DNA from: an uncultured Pontibacter sp.
GTDB taxonomy: Bacteria; Bacteroidota; Bacteroidia; Cytophagales; Hymenobacteraceae
Direction: 5' to 3'
DNA: 64,000 nt
Assembly (NCBI GenBank): GCA_947499125.1
Contig: CANMMP010000006.1
Location: 1 to 64,000 of the forward strand
The notes beneath the pieces were generated by a model. It searched no databases. It was not told the DNA's origin and saw only the letters and a list, made by a program, of their open reading frames with translations. The position numbers and the translations under genes are program-made. Positions 35,208 through 45,425 of the stretch are shown here, one piece after another; the stretch's first letter is position 1, and every line of letters starts with the position of its first letter.

Positions 35208-35891
35208 TTAGTCCTTGTCCTTATCCAGCTTCTTTTTCGACTTATGCTTTACTACTTTGGCATCCTGGTAAAAGATGATCTCTTCCGCAATGTTTGTGAT
35301 CTGGTCACCAACGCGCTCTACTTTCTTGATGATTGAAAGTAAGGCAAGTCCCTCCTCAATGTTATCCGGATGTTGGCGCATATACTCCGCCATGATCGTA
35401 TCTGATTTTCGGTAGATCTTGTTCAGCATTTTATCGCGCTTAATAATGGCACGTGCCTGCTCCGTATCGTTTGCTTTGTATGCAACCCGGCAATCATGAA
35501 ACATCGAAAGGGCTTCATCAAACATAGCTACTGCCTTCGTTATTTCTAACATTTCAGGACTGAAACGGTTCTCCCGGTTCTTTACAAACATCGAAATCCC
35601 CTCTGCTGTATCGCCAATTCGCTCCAGGTTAGCGTTTATTTTAAGCGTAGCAAGCACAAGACGAAGATCTACGGCAACAGGTGTGTAAAGTGCCAGCAGA
35701 TTTTCGCACATGCGGTCTATCTTTACATCAAAGTTGTTAACCTTTTTGCCCAGTTTTAATACTTTCCCGGCAAGTTCATGGTCTGCGGTTAGCATGGCTT
35801 CGCGACCGCTTTGCAGCTGATACTCCACCAGATCCCACATCTCCATGAGCTTAACTCTCAGGCCACTAAGTTCAACATCTATATGGTTCAT
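35208..35891 (-). CDS. phoU: Phosphate signalling complex protein PhoU
   Basis: A 227-residue cytosolic regulator that links the PstSCAB transporter to the phosphate-sensing histidine kinase. It consists of two three-helix bundles with the repeated metal-binding family motifs (ANLERIGDTAEGIS and KVERVGDQITNIAEEI). A basic tail (KHKSKKKLDKDKD) ends the protein. It is the last gene of the pst operon, 57 bp after pstB. No phoB/phoR genes lie in the window. Confidence 0.95.
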   Translation of the reverse strand: MNHIDVELSGLRVKLMEMWDLVEYQLQSGREAMLTADHELAGKVLKLGKKVNNFDVKIDRMCENLLALYTPVAVDLRLVLATLKINANLERIGDTAEGISMFVKNRENRFSPEMLEITKAVAMFDEALSMFHDCRVAYKANDTEQARAIIKRDKMLNKIYRKSDTIMAEYMRQHPDNIEEGLALLSIIKKVERVGDQITNIAEEIIFYQDAKVVKHKSKKKLDKDKD

Positions 35892-35948
35892 TATTTAGTC
35901 TCTTGTTAGGTTAATAACTTTAACATGCTTGCTGCAAACTATAAAAAC

Positions 35949-36713
35949 TCAACCGAAGCGGCCTGTAATATAGTTTTGGGTACGATCGTGCTTAGGGCTG
36001 GTAAACATGGTCTTTGTTTTTGCAAACTCTATCAGTTCACCCATGTAAAAGAAGGCAGTCTGGTCGCTTACACGGCCGGCCTGCTGCATGTTGTGCGTAA
36101 CTATAACTATTGTATAATCCTTCTTCAGCTCGTGGATCAGTTCCTCAATTTTAGCAGTAGAGATCGGGTCAAGGGCTGAGGTTGGCTCATCCATAAGTAT
36201 AACTGAAGGCGAAATAGCCAGGGCGCGGGCAATACAAAGGCGCTGCTGCTGACCACCCGAGAGTGCCAGTGCAGATTTATCCAGTTTGTCTTTTACCTCG
36301 TCCCATAACGCAGTTTTGCGTAGCGACGATTCAGCTGCTTCAGTCAGTCTCTTTTTGTCTTTGATACCCTGTATTTTAAGCCCGTAAACTACGTTCTCGA
36401 AGACCGTCTTAGGGAAAGGGTTTGGTTTCTGAAAAACCATGCCTACCTCTTTGCGAAGTTCATCTACACGTACATCTTTGGTGTAAATTTCTTTTCCATC
36501 AAGCAGTACATCACCCTCCACTCTAAAGCCATCTATGTAGTCATTCATGCGGTTAAGTGTACGCAAAAACGTAGACTTACCACAACCTGATGGACCAATA
36601 AAAGCCGTAACAGCTTTCTCTTCCATGGCAATGTTTATGTCCTTCAGGGCTTGGAAGCTACCGTAATAAGCATTCAGGTTTCTGGCTTCCAGTTTATAGT
36701 TTTTCTTACTCAT
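35949..36713 (-). CDS. pstB: Phosphate ABC transporter ATP-binding protein PstB
   Basis: A 254-residue ATPase that powers phosphate import. Walker [10 protein letters not shown] is at 40-48, the ABC signature LSGGQQQR at 151-158 and Walker B with DEPTSALD at 175-182; the Q-loop is in [11 protein letters not shown]. The length and the [11 protein letters not shown] segment are specific to PstB. It starts 7 bp after pstA. Confidence 0.97.
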   Translation of the reverse strand: MSKKNYKLEARNLNAYYGSFQALKDINIAMEEKAVTAFIGPSGCGKSTFLRTLNRMNDYIDGFRVEGDVLLDGKEIYTKDVRVDELRKEVGMVFQKPNPFPKTVFENVVYGLKIQGIKDKKRLTEAAESSLRKTALWDEVKDKLDKSALALSGGQQQRLCIARALAISPSVILMDEPTSALDPISTAKIEELIHELKKDYTIVIVTHNMQQAGRVSDQTAFFYMGELIEFAKTKTMFTSPKHDRTQNYITGRFG

Positions 36714-36720
36714 GGTTATG

Positions 36721-37578
36721 TTACCACTTTACACGTTTCTGCCACTTGTTGCGCAAGTATACGGCAATACCGTTAAGTATAAATGTAATTAAAAGTAATA
36801 TGATAATTGCTGCAGCGGCATTCACTAAAAAGTCTGCCTGCGGTCTCGATGTCCAGTTAAATATCTGAATTGGAAGCACAGTAAACTCATCGGTTGGCGA
36901 AGTAGGCACGAACGGCACATAAGCCAGCGCCCCGATAACTATAAGCGGAGCCGCCTCACCCACAGCCCTCGAAAGGGAAAGGATAATGCCCGTCATGATA
37001 CCACCAAACGAAGCAGGTAACACCTGGTTCCAGGTGGTTTGCCATTTAGAGGCGCCAAGTGCATACGATGCATCCCGGATACTGCGCGGCACCGCTTTAA
37101 TGGCTTCGCGGGTTGTAACTATAATAATTGGTAAAATTAGTAACGAGAGTGTAAGTGCTCCGGCAAGTAAGCTTCCGCCAAGTCCCATAATTCTTCCGAA
37201 CATCTCCATGCCCAGCAAACCATAAATAATAGAAGGCACACCGGCCAGATTGGCAATATTGATCTCGAGGAAGTTAGCCATCTTCGTTTTTTTGCTATAC
37301 TCTTCCAGGTAAACACCGGCGGCTATACCCAGCGGGAATGCGATGATTGAAGTTAGAACCAGGACCCAGAGTGTTCCGACCCATGCCGTGTAAATACCGG
37401 CTCGGCTCGCTCGGCGGGATGGTAAGCTGGTAAGGAAATCCCAGTCAATTCTGGAAGCGCCTTCAATAATTATGTCGATCAGGAAGATGGCAAGCACTAC
37501 CAGGCCAATAAAGGTGCAGAACACACCAAACACCTGGAAAGCTTTGTCCTTCAGCCTGTTTTTATCTGCGTTAGTCAT
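36721..37578 (-). CDS. pstA: Phosphate ABC transporter permease PstA
   Basis: A 285-residue permease with six transmembrane helices. The EAA-type cytoplasmic loop that contacts PstB is seen in [19 protein letters not shown], and the [13 protein letters not shown] and [14 protein letters not shown] segments are characteristic of PstA. It overlaps the end of pstC by 8 bp. Confidence 0.96.
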   Translation of the reverse strand: MTNADKNRLKDKAFQVFGVFCTFIGLVVLAIFLIDIIIEGASRIDWDFLTSLPSRRASRAGIYTAWVGTLWVLVLTSIIAFPLGIAAGVYLEEYSKKTKMANFLEINIANLAGVPSIIYGLLGMEMFGRIMGLGGSLLAGALTLSLLILPIIIVTTREAIKAVPRSIRDASYALGASKWQTTWNQVLPASFGGIMTGIILSLSRAVGEAAPLIVIGALAYVPFVPTSPTDEFTVLPIQIFNWTSRPQADFLVNAAAAIIILLLITFILNGIAVYLRNKWQKRVKW

Positions 37579-38500
37579 ATTTTTCCTGGTATTTCTTTTT
37601 GATCCAGAAGCTTAGGTTATTCAGCGCGAACGTAAAAATGAACAGCGTGATACCAGCCGCGAAAATGGTGCGGTACTCCAGCGAGCCATGCGGTACATCG
37701 CCCAAACTAACCTGCACAATGTAAGTAGTTATAGTTTCGATGGGCACCAAAGGGTTGGCGGTAAGGCGCGGCTGCTGTCCGGCGGCAATAGCCACGATCA
37801 TGGTTTCGCCGACTGCCCTCGAAATAGCAAGTATAACCGACACCACTATACCCGACGAAGCTGCAGGAACCATAACTCCAAAAGCAGTCTGTAATCTGGT
37901 AGATCCCATACCATAAGCAGCTTCACGCAACGAACGTGGCACAGCACTAATGGCATCTTCACTAAGTGAGGAGATCATCGGGATGATCATGATGCCCATA
38001 ACAATACCAGCCGAAAGCGCATTGAAACCTGCCAGCGTTGGAATGATACCCTGAAGGAAAGGCGTAACCACCGTTAGGGCGAAGAAGCCATAAACTACCG
38101 TTGGTATAGTTGCCAGAATCTCGAGCAGCGGTTTTACAGTTTGCTTAAAACGGGCTGGCGCATACTCGTTCAGGTAAACGGCTATAGTTAGGCCAATAGG
38201 TAAGGCAACGGCAATAGCTATGGCGGTGGTTAATAAGGTGCCCGCTACCAGAGGCATTATGCCAAAGTGCTTTTCCGCAAACAGAGGAGTCCACTCATCA
38301 TCTGTTAGGAAATCAATTATAGATACTTCAGAGAAAAACCTTACAGATTCTGAAAGCAGAACCCATATTATGGCTGCGGTAATAAGTATGGTTATCGCGG
38401 CAGATAACCAGAGCAGGCCTTCAATAATTCGCTCTTGTACTCTCAAAGGGAATATAGTTATATACTGCGTGCGGTACACCGAAGTAACCACACGCAGCAT
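37571..38500 (-). CDS. pstC: Phosphate ABC transporter permease PstC
   Basis: A 309-residue permease with six transmembrane helices; family segments include [38 protein letters not shown] (the EAA loop) and [18 protein letters not shown]. It follows pstS by 11 bp and overlaps pstA, consistent with a tightly coupled transport operon. Confidence 0.96.
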   Translation of the reverse strand: MLRVVTSVYRTQYITIFPLRVQERIIEGLLWLSAAITILITAAIIWVLLSESVRFFSEVSIIDFLTDDEWTPLFAEKHFGIMPLVAGTLLTTAIAIAVALPIGLTIAVYLNEYAPARFKQTVKPLLEILATIPTVVYGFFALTVVTPFLQGIIPTLAGFNALSAGIVMGIMIIPMISSLSEDAISAVPRSLREAAYGMGSTRLQTAFGVMVPAASSGIVVSVILAISRAVGETMIVAIAAGQQPRLTANPLVPIETITTYIVQVSLGDVPHGSLEYRTIFAAGITLFIFTFALNNLSFWIKKKYQEKYD

Positions 38501-38511
38501 TTATTTTAATG

Positions 38512-39504
38512 TTATTGCTTTTTGGAAGTACCCGAAGCAAATTCCTGGAATTTAGTTTTCTGTGCTTCATACTGTTCGTCAGGCATTGGGATATAACCAA
38601 CTTCTTCGCTCAGCGGGCCGGCATTATCCAGGTAAAAGTTAACGAACTCAACTACTTCGGGGCGGGCTGCAGCCTTAGAGTTAACATAAATAAACAACGG
38701 GCGTGAAAGCGGTGCATAGGTGCCATCTTTTACAGTCTCGATGCTTGGCAGGATAGCTCCCTTGCCATTCGTTTCGTCTTCGTCGTTTACTGGTACAGCT
38801 TTCAGTTTAGCCTTGTTCTCTTCGTAGTAAGCATAACCGAAAAAGCCTAAAGCCAACGGGTCTGTCGAAACGCCCTGTACCAGTACGTTGTCGTCTTCGC
38901 TGGCGGTATAGTCGCCGCGGCTGGCATGGCTTTCACCAACTATAGCTTCGGTAAAGTAATCGTAAGTGCCAGACTCAACGCCTGCACCATATAAGTGAAT
39001 CTCTTTGTCAGGCCACTCCGGACGGATCTGGTTCCACTTCTTTATCTTGCCTTGTGCAGCCGGCTCCCACATCTTCTTCAGTTCGGCTACAGTTATATCT
39101 TTTACCCAATCGTTCTCTGGGTGCACTACTACTGTAAGTCCATCGAAAGCTACCGGCAGTTCCAGGAAGCTGATGCCATTTTCTTTCGCCACATTTGCTT
39201 CTGATTCTTTAATAGAGCGCGATGCATTGGTAATATCAATATCACCACGAGAGAATTTCTTAAAACCACCGCCGCTGCCAGATACACCTACTGTAACTCT
39301 AACATCTGGTGCTTCTGCTCTGAATTCTTCTGCCACAGCCTCTGTAATTGGGTATACTGTAGAAGAGCCATCTATCTGAATATCACCTGTAAGGTTAGAC
39401 GCTCCGCCTTCTTCGGTATTGCTATTGCCACCGCACGAAGCTAAAAGTAAGCTTCCGCTTAAAAGTATAGCCAGGTTAAGTGTGGTACGCTTAAATTGTA
39501 ACAT
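38512..39504 (-). CDS. pstS: Phosphate-binding lipoprotein PstS
   Basis: A 330-residue periplasmic phosphate receptor. It is a lipoprotein (LLLASC, Cys24), unlike the soluble E. coli PstS. Phosphate-binding loops are visible as [31 protein letters not shown] and the [10 protein letters not shown] segment. It lies 71 bp after the porin gene with no terminator between, so it may share the porin promoter and its Pho-box-like array. Confidence 0.95.
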   Translation of the reverse strand: MLQFKRTTLNLAILLSGSLLLASCGGNSNTEEGGASNLTGDIQIDGSSTVYPITEAVAEEFRAEAPDVRVTVGVSGSGGGFKKFSRGDIDITNASRSIKESEANVAKENGISFLELPVAFDGLTVVVHPENDWVKDITVAELKKMWEPAAQGKIKKWNQIRPEWPDKEIHLYGAGVESGTYDYFTEAIVGESHASRGDYTASEDDNVLVQGVSTDPLALGFFGYAYYEENKAKLKAVPVNDEDETNGKGAILPSIETVKDGTYAPLSRPLFIYVNSKAAARPEVVEFVNFYLDNAGPLSEEVGYIPMPDEQYEAQKTKFQEFASGTSKKQ

Positions 39505-39575
39505 AAGCTTTGAGTTTGTAGGTTGATGTTTTTTTGATAGATCTTAATTAAAATGCTGATGGTTTATACTTTAGC

Positions 39576-40772
39576 TTAAAAAGCAACTTCCATCTGCATA
39601 CGGAACTGGTAATTATCTGGTCGGCCTTCGCGTTGTTGCAGGGTCAGGTCACTCTGTACTTTCAGGCTATGGCCAACAATGTATTTCGATAAGCCAAGCG
39701 TGTATTGTGTTTCGGGAGTGATGCCTGTTACTTTGGTTGGTTCGAAGGTGGTGTAGCGGCCTGCAACTTCCCAGTTGCTCGGGAAAACATAACCTGCCTG
39801 CAGGTTTAGCGCATCGCCGGTCGTGTAAGTTTCTTCCACTTCACCAAATGCATCAACAGCTACTACAGGGCCATCCGGTGCTTTTTTGTTTGCATATTCT
39901 GCCATGGCCGAGAAGCCGTTATACTTAAACATGGCATCTATAAATACAGTGCGCAGGTCGCGGGCTTCGCCTAAAATATCGCCCAACTGGCCCTGCTCTC
40001 TTGTTGCGCCCTCGTTATAATCAAAAGCGGCAGCTATCGCCAGTTTAGGAGTTTCTTCGCGGTAAATGTCGCCACCTACATAGTCGCCATCTCCTTCAAA
40101 AGCACCAAAAGGCAAAATCTCAAAACGACCGGTATAGTCGTAACCTCCCTGGTTGGTGGTAGTAACGTTACGGCCATCACCGGAAGAAATAGAAGCAATT
40201 TCACGGAGAATAACCTGCCCAACCTGGTGCTCGTGGTGTAGTTGCAGGCCGGCATCACGGTCAATGTTAAAGCGGGAGTTAAGCATGCTGCGGTCTACGA
40301 ACTGCATTTTCTGAGACGATACCAGACGCTCGCGGTTGCCCGGCAGTTTAGTCTGGCCAACATATAAGTATAGGCCGGGCACCATCTGCCATTTGGCTAC
40401 TGCATCCAGTATCAGGTTATTGGCAAAGTTATTTCGGGCTAAAGGGTCGCCGCCAATGTCGTTATTGCTCAGGCCGAGTTCTATCTTATACTCCAGGTTC
40501 GGGGAATAAGCAAAGCCTTCCATTTTTAAACGTGCTCTCCTAATCAGGAAGCGGTCGTCCCAATTGTTAGTGGTCTGGTTTTCATTGCCCTGGTATAGCA
40601 CCTGGAAGCGAGCACCTAACTTTATAGAAAAAGAAGAATCGGCGGTGATAAACTGCAGGCCTTTACCAAACTTAGAGTTGTTTATAGTTTGGGCAGATGC
40701 TTGTATACTTATAAACGATACAAAAAAAGCGGTGAGTAGAACAGTTACCCTAAAGTTATTCTTGAAATTCAC
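39576..40772 (-). CDS. Phosphate-selective porin (OprO/OprP family)
   Basis: A 398-residue outer membrane beta-barrel with a signal peptide (cleavage near ASA|QT, residue 28). The mature start (KGLQFITADSSFSIKLGARF) and the IRRARLKMEGFAYSPNLEYK segment are characteristic of the OprO/P porin family, which takes up phosphate or polyphosphate. The position directly before pstS supports a phosphate role. The C-terminus ends MQMEVAF, with the terminal Phe typical of porins. Confidence 0.9.
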   Translation of the reverse strand: MNFKNNFRVTVLLTAFFVSFISIQASAQTINNSKFGKGLQFITADSSFSIKLGARFQVLYQGNENQTTNNWDDRFLIRRARLKMEGFAYSPNLEYKIELGLSNNDIGGDPLARNNFANNLILDAVAKWQMVPGLYLYVGQTKLPGNRERLVSSQKMQFVDRSMLNSRFNIDRDAGLQLHHEHQVGQVILREIASISSGDGRNVTTTNQGGYDYTGRFEILPFGAFEGDGDYVGGDIYREETPKLAIAAAFDYNEGATREQGQLGDILGEARDLRTVFIDAMFKYNGFSAMAEYANKKAPDGPVVAVDAFGEVEETYTTGDALNLQAGYVFPSNWEVAGRYTTFEPTKVTGITPETQYTLGLSKYIVGHSLKVQSDLTLQQREGRPDNYQFRMQMEVAF

Positions 40773-40917
40773 GGTGTTGGGTTTAAGGTGAGAATTAATC
40801 CTGAATGCGTGAAACTATAAAATATTACAGTATAGTGTTTCAGTTATACTTTCGCTTAAGCTCAACAGCAGTTTTTGTTAGTCAGACAGCTCCGGCGGCC
40901 TTGCTTAAACTTCGATG

Positions 40918-40973
40918 CAAAATAACTAACTGGATATTACTCCAAAATTACCCGAATGTTATCTAATTGTTAA
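40918..40973 (-). promoter_or_regulatory. Pho-box-like array and -7 element for the porin-pst operon
   Basis: Read on the minus strand: TTAAC (from 40973), ATAAC (40962), GTAAT (40951) and GTAAT (40940), each exactly 11 bp apart, then a TTATTTTG -7-like element beginning at 40925, 15 bp after the start of the last repeat. The tandem 11-bp repeat is the layout of PhoB/PhoP operators (PhoP of Bacillus uses TTAACA-like repeats at about 11 bp). Confidence 0.65.
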
Positions 40974-41031
40974 TTCGGTGATGTTTGTACTTCATTTATG
41001 AGTTGCGCCTAAGCTGTTGTCTCCCCAGCAC

Positions 41032-41058
41032 TTAACATAGCTTTAACCTGCCGGTAAC
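41032..41058 (+). promoter_or_regulatory. Upstream Pho-box-like array
   Basis: TTAAC (41032), TTAAC (41043) and GTAAC (41054), at exact 11-bp steps, in the same orientation as the array next to the TonB receptor promoter but about 30 bp out of register with it. Confidence 0.55.
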
Positions 41059-41084
41059 CTATACTTCATTTTAGGGCCCGAACC

Positions 41085-41140
41085 TTAACTATAGCATAAC
41101 TACTCCTTAACACAGGGGTTAAACTGCCACCATACTTTTG
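41085..41140 (+). promoter_or_regulatory. Pho-box-like array and -7 element for the TonB receptor
   Basis: TTAAC (41085), ATAAC (41096), TTAAC (41107) and a degenerate fourth unit (GTTAA, 41118), at 11-bp steps, then TACTTTTG (41133-41140), an exact TAnnTTTG -7 element 15 bp after the fourth unit. No -33 TTTG is present; the array takes its place, as expected for an activator-dependent promoter. ATG follows at 41169. Confidence 0.65.
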
Positions 41141-41168
41141 CAGCGAGACTAAACAACAGTTCATCGCT

Positions 41169-43961
41169 ATGAGATTTATACTTACCCTTTTTACTACACT
41201 AATAACTATAAGCGCTGCTTTTGCACAACAGGGCACCTTAACCGGAAAGGTAACAGACAAAGCCACCGGCGAAGCTGTGATAGGCGCAGTCGTATTTATA
41301 AAAGGCACCGCCAAAGGCACCAGCACCAACTACGAAGGCAATTATACTTTAAATCTGGAGCCCGGCTCTCACCATGTATCTGTCAGCTTCCTGTCTTATA
41401 AAACAGCTGAAAACCCGGGTATAACTATAAAATCTGGCCAGGAAACTATACTTAATGTGCAGCTCGAAGATAATGATACACAGCTGAATGTGGTAGAAGT
41501 TGTGGCCACCCGCCAGACCAACACCGATTTGGCCCTGATGCAGGATCTGAAGCAAAGTGAGATCGTAGTTAGCGGGGTGTCGGGAGAGCAGATAGCCAAG
41601 TCGCTGGACCGAGATGCGGCAGCGGTGGTACGACGTATACCGGGCGTAACCGTGATGAATGACAAATACATTATGATACGCGGCCTGAGCGAGCGCTACA
41701 ACACGGTAATGCTGAACGATGCGCTTACACCAAGCACAGAACCAGATTCCAGGGCTTTCTCTTTCGATATACTGCCGACCAGCGTTTTAGACAGGATACT
41801 GGTTTATAAATCGGGATCGCCGGAGTTGCCGGGTGAGTTTGGTGGCGGTGTTATTAAAGTACACACCAAGAACTTTGCTACTGAAAACACCACCAGCTTT
41901 GGGATAACAGGCGGCTACCGCAGCGGCACCACTTTTAAAACTATAAACACACAGCAAGGTAGCAAAACGGATTTCCTAGGGTTCGATAACGGCACAAGAG
42001 CATTGCCGGGTTCTTTTCCATCGCACTTGAATAATGTTAGTAGTGAAGGTTTAATAACCTCAGCCAAACAACTAAAGAACGACTGGGCTTTTAACACCAA
42101 TACTGCTGCCCCGGACCTGCGCCTTTCATTTGGACTGACCCGCCGCTTTTTTATAGGCGATACCGAAGCTAGTAACCTTACAGCCTTAAGCTATAGCAAT
42201 ACCAGCCAGCTGCAATACGTAAACCGCTACCGCTACACTTACAACGAAGCCGAGCAGAAAACCAACCAGATAGAGTATAGTTACAACGACACCGAATCGA
42301 GCCAGAATGCTCGGGTTGGTCTGATCAGTAACTGGGCTTTCAGGCTGAACAACAGTAACAAGATCGAGTTCAGGAACCTGTTTAACCAGATGAGACAGTC
42401 GCAGGTAATAGCGCGTACCGGCCAGGAATTGCAAGGCAAAGATGTGGATGTACGCAACTATGCGCAGCGCTACGAAGGCAGAACAGTTTACTCAGGCCAG
42501 TTGCAGGGCACACACGATAACGACCAAACCACTTATACCTGGACAGCCGGCTACAACTATAGCAAACGAAACGAACCAAGCTACAAGCGCATCCGCTCGC
42601 AACGCAACATTGGTAGCACAGAGCCTTTCCGTTGGGTAATTCCGCAATACTCTGCTACCACGTTTGATGCCGGCCGATTTGATTCGGAGATGCAGGAAAA
42701 CACTGTGCTTGCCGCCGGACAAGTAGAGCGCAGGATTGCAGCCAAAGACTCTGTTTCAGAAAATCAGCCTAAGCTAAGAGCAGGTTTTTATGCCGAGAAC
42801 AAGAACCGGAATTTTGATGCGCGCTGGATGTCTTACATCACTTCCGACCCAAGCCAATTTAACGATGATCTGCTGACTTTACCCTTAGGCCAACTTTTTA
42901 GACCGGAAAACATTAGCACCAGCGGTTTCAGCCTGGCAGAAGGCACCAACCCAACCGACAAATACGATGCTTCGAGTGTACTGGTAGCCGGCTATGTGGG
43001 AGGTAACTTACCGGTGAGTGATAAACTGAATGTTTCCGGTGGACTGCGGGTAGAGTTCAACGAGCAGCAACTGAGCACAGCAAAGTATGGTGGTGGCAAA
43101 ACAGAAGTAAACAACCCGATTACCAGTATTCTTCCATCGCTTAACGCAACCTACAATTTCACTGAAAAAGCTTTGCTACGTGGTGGCTATAGTATAAGTG
43201 TAAACCGTCCTGAGTTCAGAGAACTGGCTCCGTTTACCTACTATGATTTTCAGTTGAATGCCGAGATAAAAGGAAACGAGAACCTGAAGACCGCAACTAT
43301 ACACAACACCGACCTCCGCTTTGAGTTTTACCCGAACCCTACGGAGATACTGTCGGTGGGCGTGTTCTATAAGTACTTCAAAAACCCGATCGAGATCTAT
43401 AGTATGCCTGCCTCAGGTAACCCGATCTACCAGCCCAAAAATGCCAGTCATGCACAGAGTTATGGTATCGAAACCGAGATCAGAAAATCATTCCTGAACC
43501 TGTCGAACCGCAGCCTGATACAGAACATGAGCCTAGTGCTGAATGCCTCGCTGATAGAAAGTAAAGTAGATCTGGGAGCAGAATCGGAAGGGCAGGAACG
43601 AAACAGAGCCATGTACGGGCAATCGCCTTTTATAGTAAACGCCGGTTTATATTTTAACGATGAAGATCGCGCCCTGCAGGTGAATATGCTCTATAACGTA
43701 ATTGGTAAGCGCATTTTTACGGTAGGCGACGACCAGGCACCAACAGTTTACGAAATGCCACGCAACGTGCTCGACCTGTCAGTAACAAAAGGCATCGGCA
43801 AGCATTTCGAACTAAAAGCCGGTATCCAGGACATCCTGAACCAGAAAGTAAACTTAATGCAGGACTCTAACCGCGACACAAAGATCAACTCCAGCGACGA
43901 CGATTTTACCAACTATAAACGCGGTAGCTATACTACGCTGGGCGTGAACTATAAATTCTAA
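41169..43961 (+). CDS. TonB-dependent outer membrane receptor with carboxypeptidase-like N-terminal domain
   Basis: A 930-residue receptor: signal peptide (cleavage near AFA|QQ, residue 19), a CarboxypepD_reg-like domain (about 22-105: GTLTGKVTDKATGEAVIGAV), a plug (about 115-245, with VVRRIPGVTVMNDKYIMIRG and ERYNTVMLNDALTPSTEPDS), and a barrel ending YTTLGVNYKF. Divergent from the porin-pst operon and preceded by a Pho-box-like array, it probably imports a phosphorus compound, but the ligand cannot be read from the sequence. No SusD-like gene follows; the partner is a beta-helix lipoprotein 48 bp downstream. Confidence 0.92.
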   Translation: MRFILTLFTTLITISAAFAQQGTLTGKVTDKATGEAVIGAVVFIKGTAKGTSTNYEGNYTLNLEPGSHHVSVSFLSYKTAENPGITIKSGQETILNVQLEDNDTQLNVVEVVATRQTNTDLALMQDLKQSEIVVSGVSGEQIAKSLDRDAAAVVRRIPGVTVMNDKYIMIRGLSERYNTVMLNDALTPSTEPDSRAFSFDILPTSVLDRILVYKSGSPELPGEFGGGVIKVHTKNFATENTTSFGITGGYRSGTTFKTINTQQGSKTDFLGFDNGTRALPGSFPSHLNNVSSEGLITSAKQLKNDWAFNTNTAAPDLRLSFGLTRRFFIGDTEASNLTALSYSNTSQLQYVNRYRYTYNEAEQKTNQIEYSYNDTESSQNARVGLISNWAFRLNNSNKIEFRNLFNQMRQSQVIARTGQELQGKDVDVRNYAQRYEGRTVYSGQLQGTHDNDQTTYTWTAGYNYSKRNEPSYKRIRSQRNIGSTEPFRWVIPQYSATTFDAGRFDSEMQENTVLAAGQVERRIAAKDSVSENQPKLRAGFYAENKNRNFDARWMSYITSDPSQFNDDLLTLPLGQLFRPENISTSGFSLAEGTNPTDKYDASSVLVAGYVGGNLPVSDKLNVSGGLRVEFNEQQLSTAKYGGGKTEVNNPITSILPSLNATYNFTEKALLRGGYSISVNRPEFRELAPFTYYDFQLNAEIKGNENLKTATIHNTDLRFEFYPNPTEILSVGVFYKYFKNPIEIYSMPASGNPIYQPKNASHAQSYGIETEIRKSFLNLSNRSLIQNMSLVLNASLIESKVDLGAESEGQERNRAMYGQSPFIVNAGLYFNDEDRALQVNMLYNVIGKRIFTVGDDQAPTVYEMPRNVLDLSVTKGIGKHFELKAGIQDILNQKVNLMQDSNRDTKINSSDDDFTNYKRGSYTTLGVNYKF

Positions 43962-44009
43962 AAAATCATAACCAACCCAAAAAACCTTTTAACCTAAATT
44001 TTATTAACC

Positions 44010-45341
44010 ATGAAAAAAGTAAGCACATTATTACTGCTCGCATTATTAGGTGTAGCCACGGTATCTTGTAAAGATGATGGCGACGACACTGTAACGCCTA
44101 TTGAGCAGAACAAAGAAGTGGTGGAGCTAAGCGGAAATATTACGTCTGACATGACGCTGAAAGCAGATAAGAAATACCTTTTAACGGGCTTTGTTTACGT
44201 GCAGGCTCCAGCCAAACTAACTATAGAACCGGGCACAATTATTAAAGGCGATAAAACAACAAAAGGCTCGCTTATAGTGGAGCGCGGCGCACAGATCATT
44301 GCCCTTGGTACAGCAGATAATCCGATTGTGTTCACATCTAACCAACCAAAAGGCTCTCGCAAAGCCGGCGACTGGGGCGGCCTGATCATACTGGGTAATG
44401 CTCCTGTAAACTTAGGTAGCTCAGCTGCTATTGAAGGTGGCGTAGACAGACAATATGGTGGGGACAAACCAGCTGACAACTCGGGTGTGCTGAAGTATGT
44501 GCGTGTAGAGTTTGCAGGCATCGCTTTTCAGCCGGATAATGAGATAAACGGGATCACATTTGGCGGTGTAGGCAACGGCACTGAGATCGATTATGTGCAG
44601 GTGTCGTTTGGTGGTGATGATGCTTTTGAGTGGTTCGGCGGCACTACAAACGCAAAGCACCTGATCGCTTACAAAACCGTGGATGACATGTTTGACACCG
44701 ACAACGGCTACTCCGGTACGGTACAGTTTGTATTAGGTATCAGCGACCCTAACATAGCAGACGTTTCGAAGTCGAATGGATTTGAGTCGGATAATAACAA
44801 GGCTGGCGATACGGCAATACCAAACACAATGGCTAAATTCTCTAACGTGAGTTTATTCGGACCCTTAGCTACAGCCAGCACCACTGCAGATTCAAACTAC
44901 GGCAGCGGTATCCACTTTAAAAAGAACACCAAAATATCGGTTTATAACTCTGTGATTGCCGGATGGCCAACTGGTATTTACCTGGATGGTTCTGCTGTAG
45001 AAGGTGGCGCGACAAACAACGAACTTAACTTTAAGAACAACTATGTGGTAGCCGCAACTACACCACTAAAAGTAGCATCGGGCAGCACATTCGATATACA
45101 AAACTGGTTTACTACAAACACAAACGTTCAGAAAGCTTCTAACGCGGACCTGAAAATCGAAGGTTCTTACAGTCAGTCTGGCGCCCCGACCTTGCTTCCG
45201 GGTGCTGGTTCAGAGTTGCTTAGCGGTGCATCGTTTACTAACCTGACTGGTTTTGAGCAGGTGCAGTTCGTAGGTGCTTTCGGAGCAACCGACTGGACAG
45301 CAGGCTGGGCTAACTTCGACCCGCAGAACACAGATTACTAA
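44010..45341 (+). CDS. Outer membrane lipoprotein with beta-helix-like repeats
   Basis: A 443-residue lipoprotein (TVSC, Cys20). After an acidic linker (KDDGDDTVTPIEQNKE) come segments typical of Bacteroidota right-handed beta-helix proteins: KLTIEPGTIIKGDKTTKGSL, GAQIIALGTADNPIVFTSNQ, DWGGLIILGNAPVNL and EIDYVQVSFGGDDAFEWFGG. It has no type IX sorting tail. Its position 48 bp after the TonB receptor suggests one transcript and a surface partner that binds or processes the receptor's ligand. This pairing is an inference; the molecular function is not known. Confidence 0.8.
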   Translation: MKKVSTLLLLALLGVATVSCKDDGDDTVTPIEQNKEVVELSGNITSDMTLKADKKYLLTGFVYVQAPAKLTIEPGTIIKGDKTTKGSLIVERGAQIIALGTADNPIVFTSNQPKGSRKAGDWGGLIILGNAPVNLGSSAAIEGGVDRQYGGDKPADNSGVLKYVRVEFAGIAFQPDNEINGITFGGVGNGTEIDYVQVSFGGDDAFEWFGGTTNAKHLIAYKTVDDMFDTDNGYSGTVQFVLGISDPNIADVSKSNGFESDNNKAGDTAIPNTMAKFSNVSLFGPLATASTTADSNYGSGIHFKKNTKISVYNSVIAGWPTGIYLDGSAVEGGATNNELNFKNNYVVAATTPLKVASGSTFDIQNWFTTNTNVQKASNADLKIEGSYSQSGAPTLLPGAGSELLSGASFTNLTGFEQVQFVGAFGATDWTAGWANFDPQNTDY

Positions 45342-45425
45342 TTTCCCTTCCTAAGTTCTGGTTGCCTTGTATAGGTGAGATACTGCATTGCAACCGGCAG
45401 CGGCGGCTTAGTCTCCCGTCCGCAC

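Larger units (their letters stand above)
40773..41168. promoter_or_regulatory. Divergent phosphate-island control region
   Basis: A 396-bp spacer between the minus-strand porin gene and the plus-strand TonB receptor gene. It contains three arrays of TTAAC-like pentamers at 11-bp steps (described separately) and a -7 element for each direction. The remainder, roughly 40773-40917, is AT-rich with a few AACTATA-type motifs and nothing else I recognise. Confidence 0.7.

Noticed and set aside
41169..45341. SusC/SusD polysaccharide utilisation pair
   Set aside because: The second gene has beta-helix-like repeats and no SusD (tetratricopeptide-like helical) features, there are no glycoside hydrolases, and the control region and neighbours point to phosphate.
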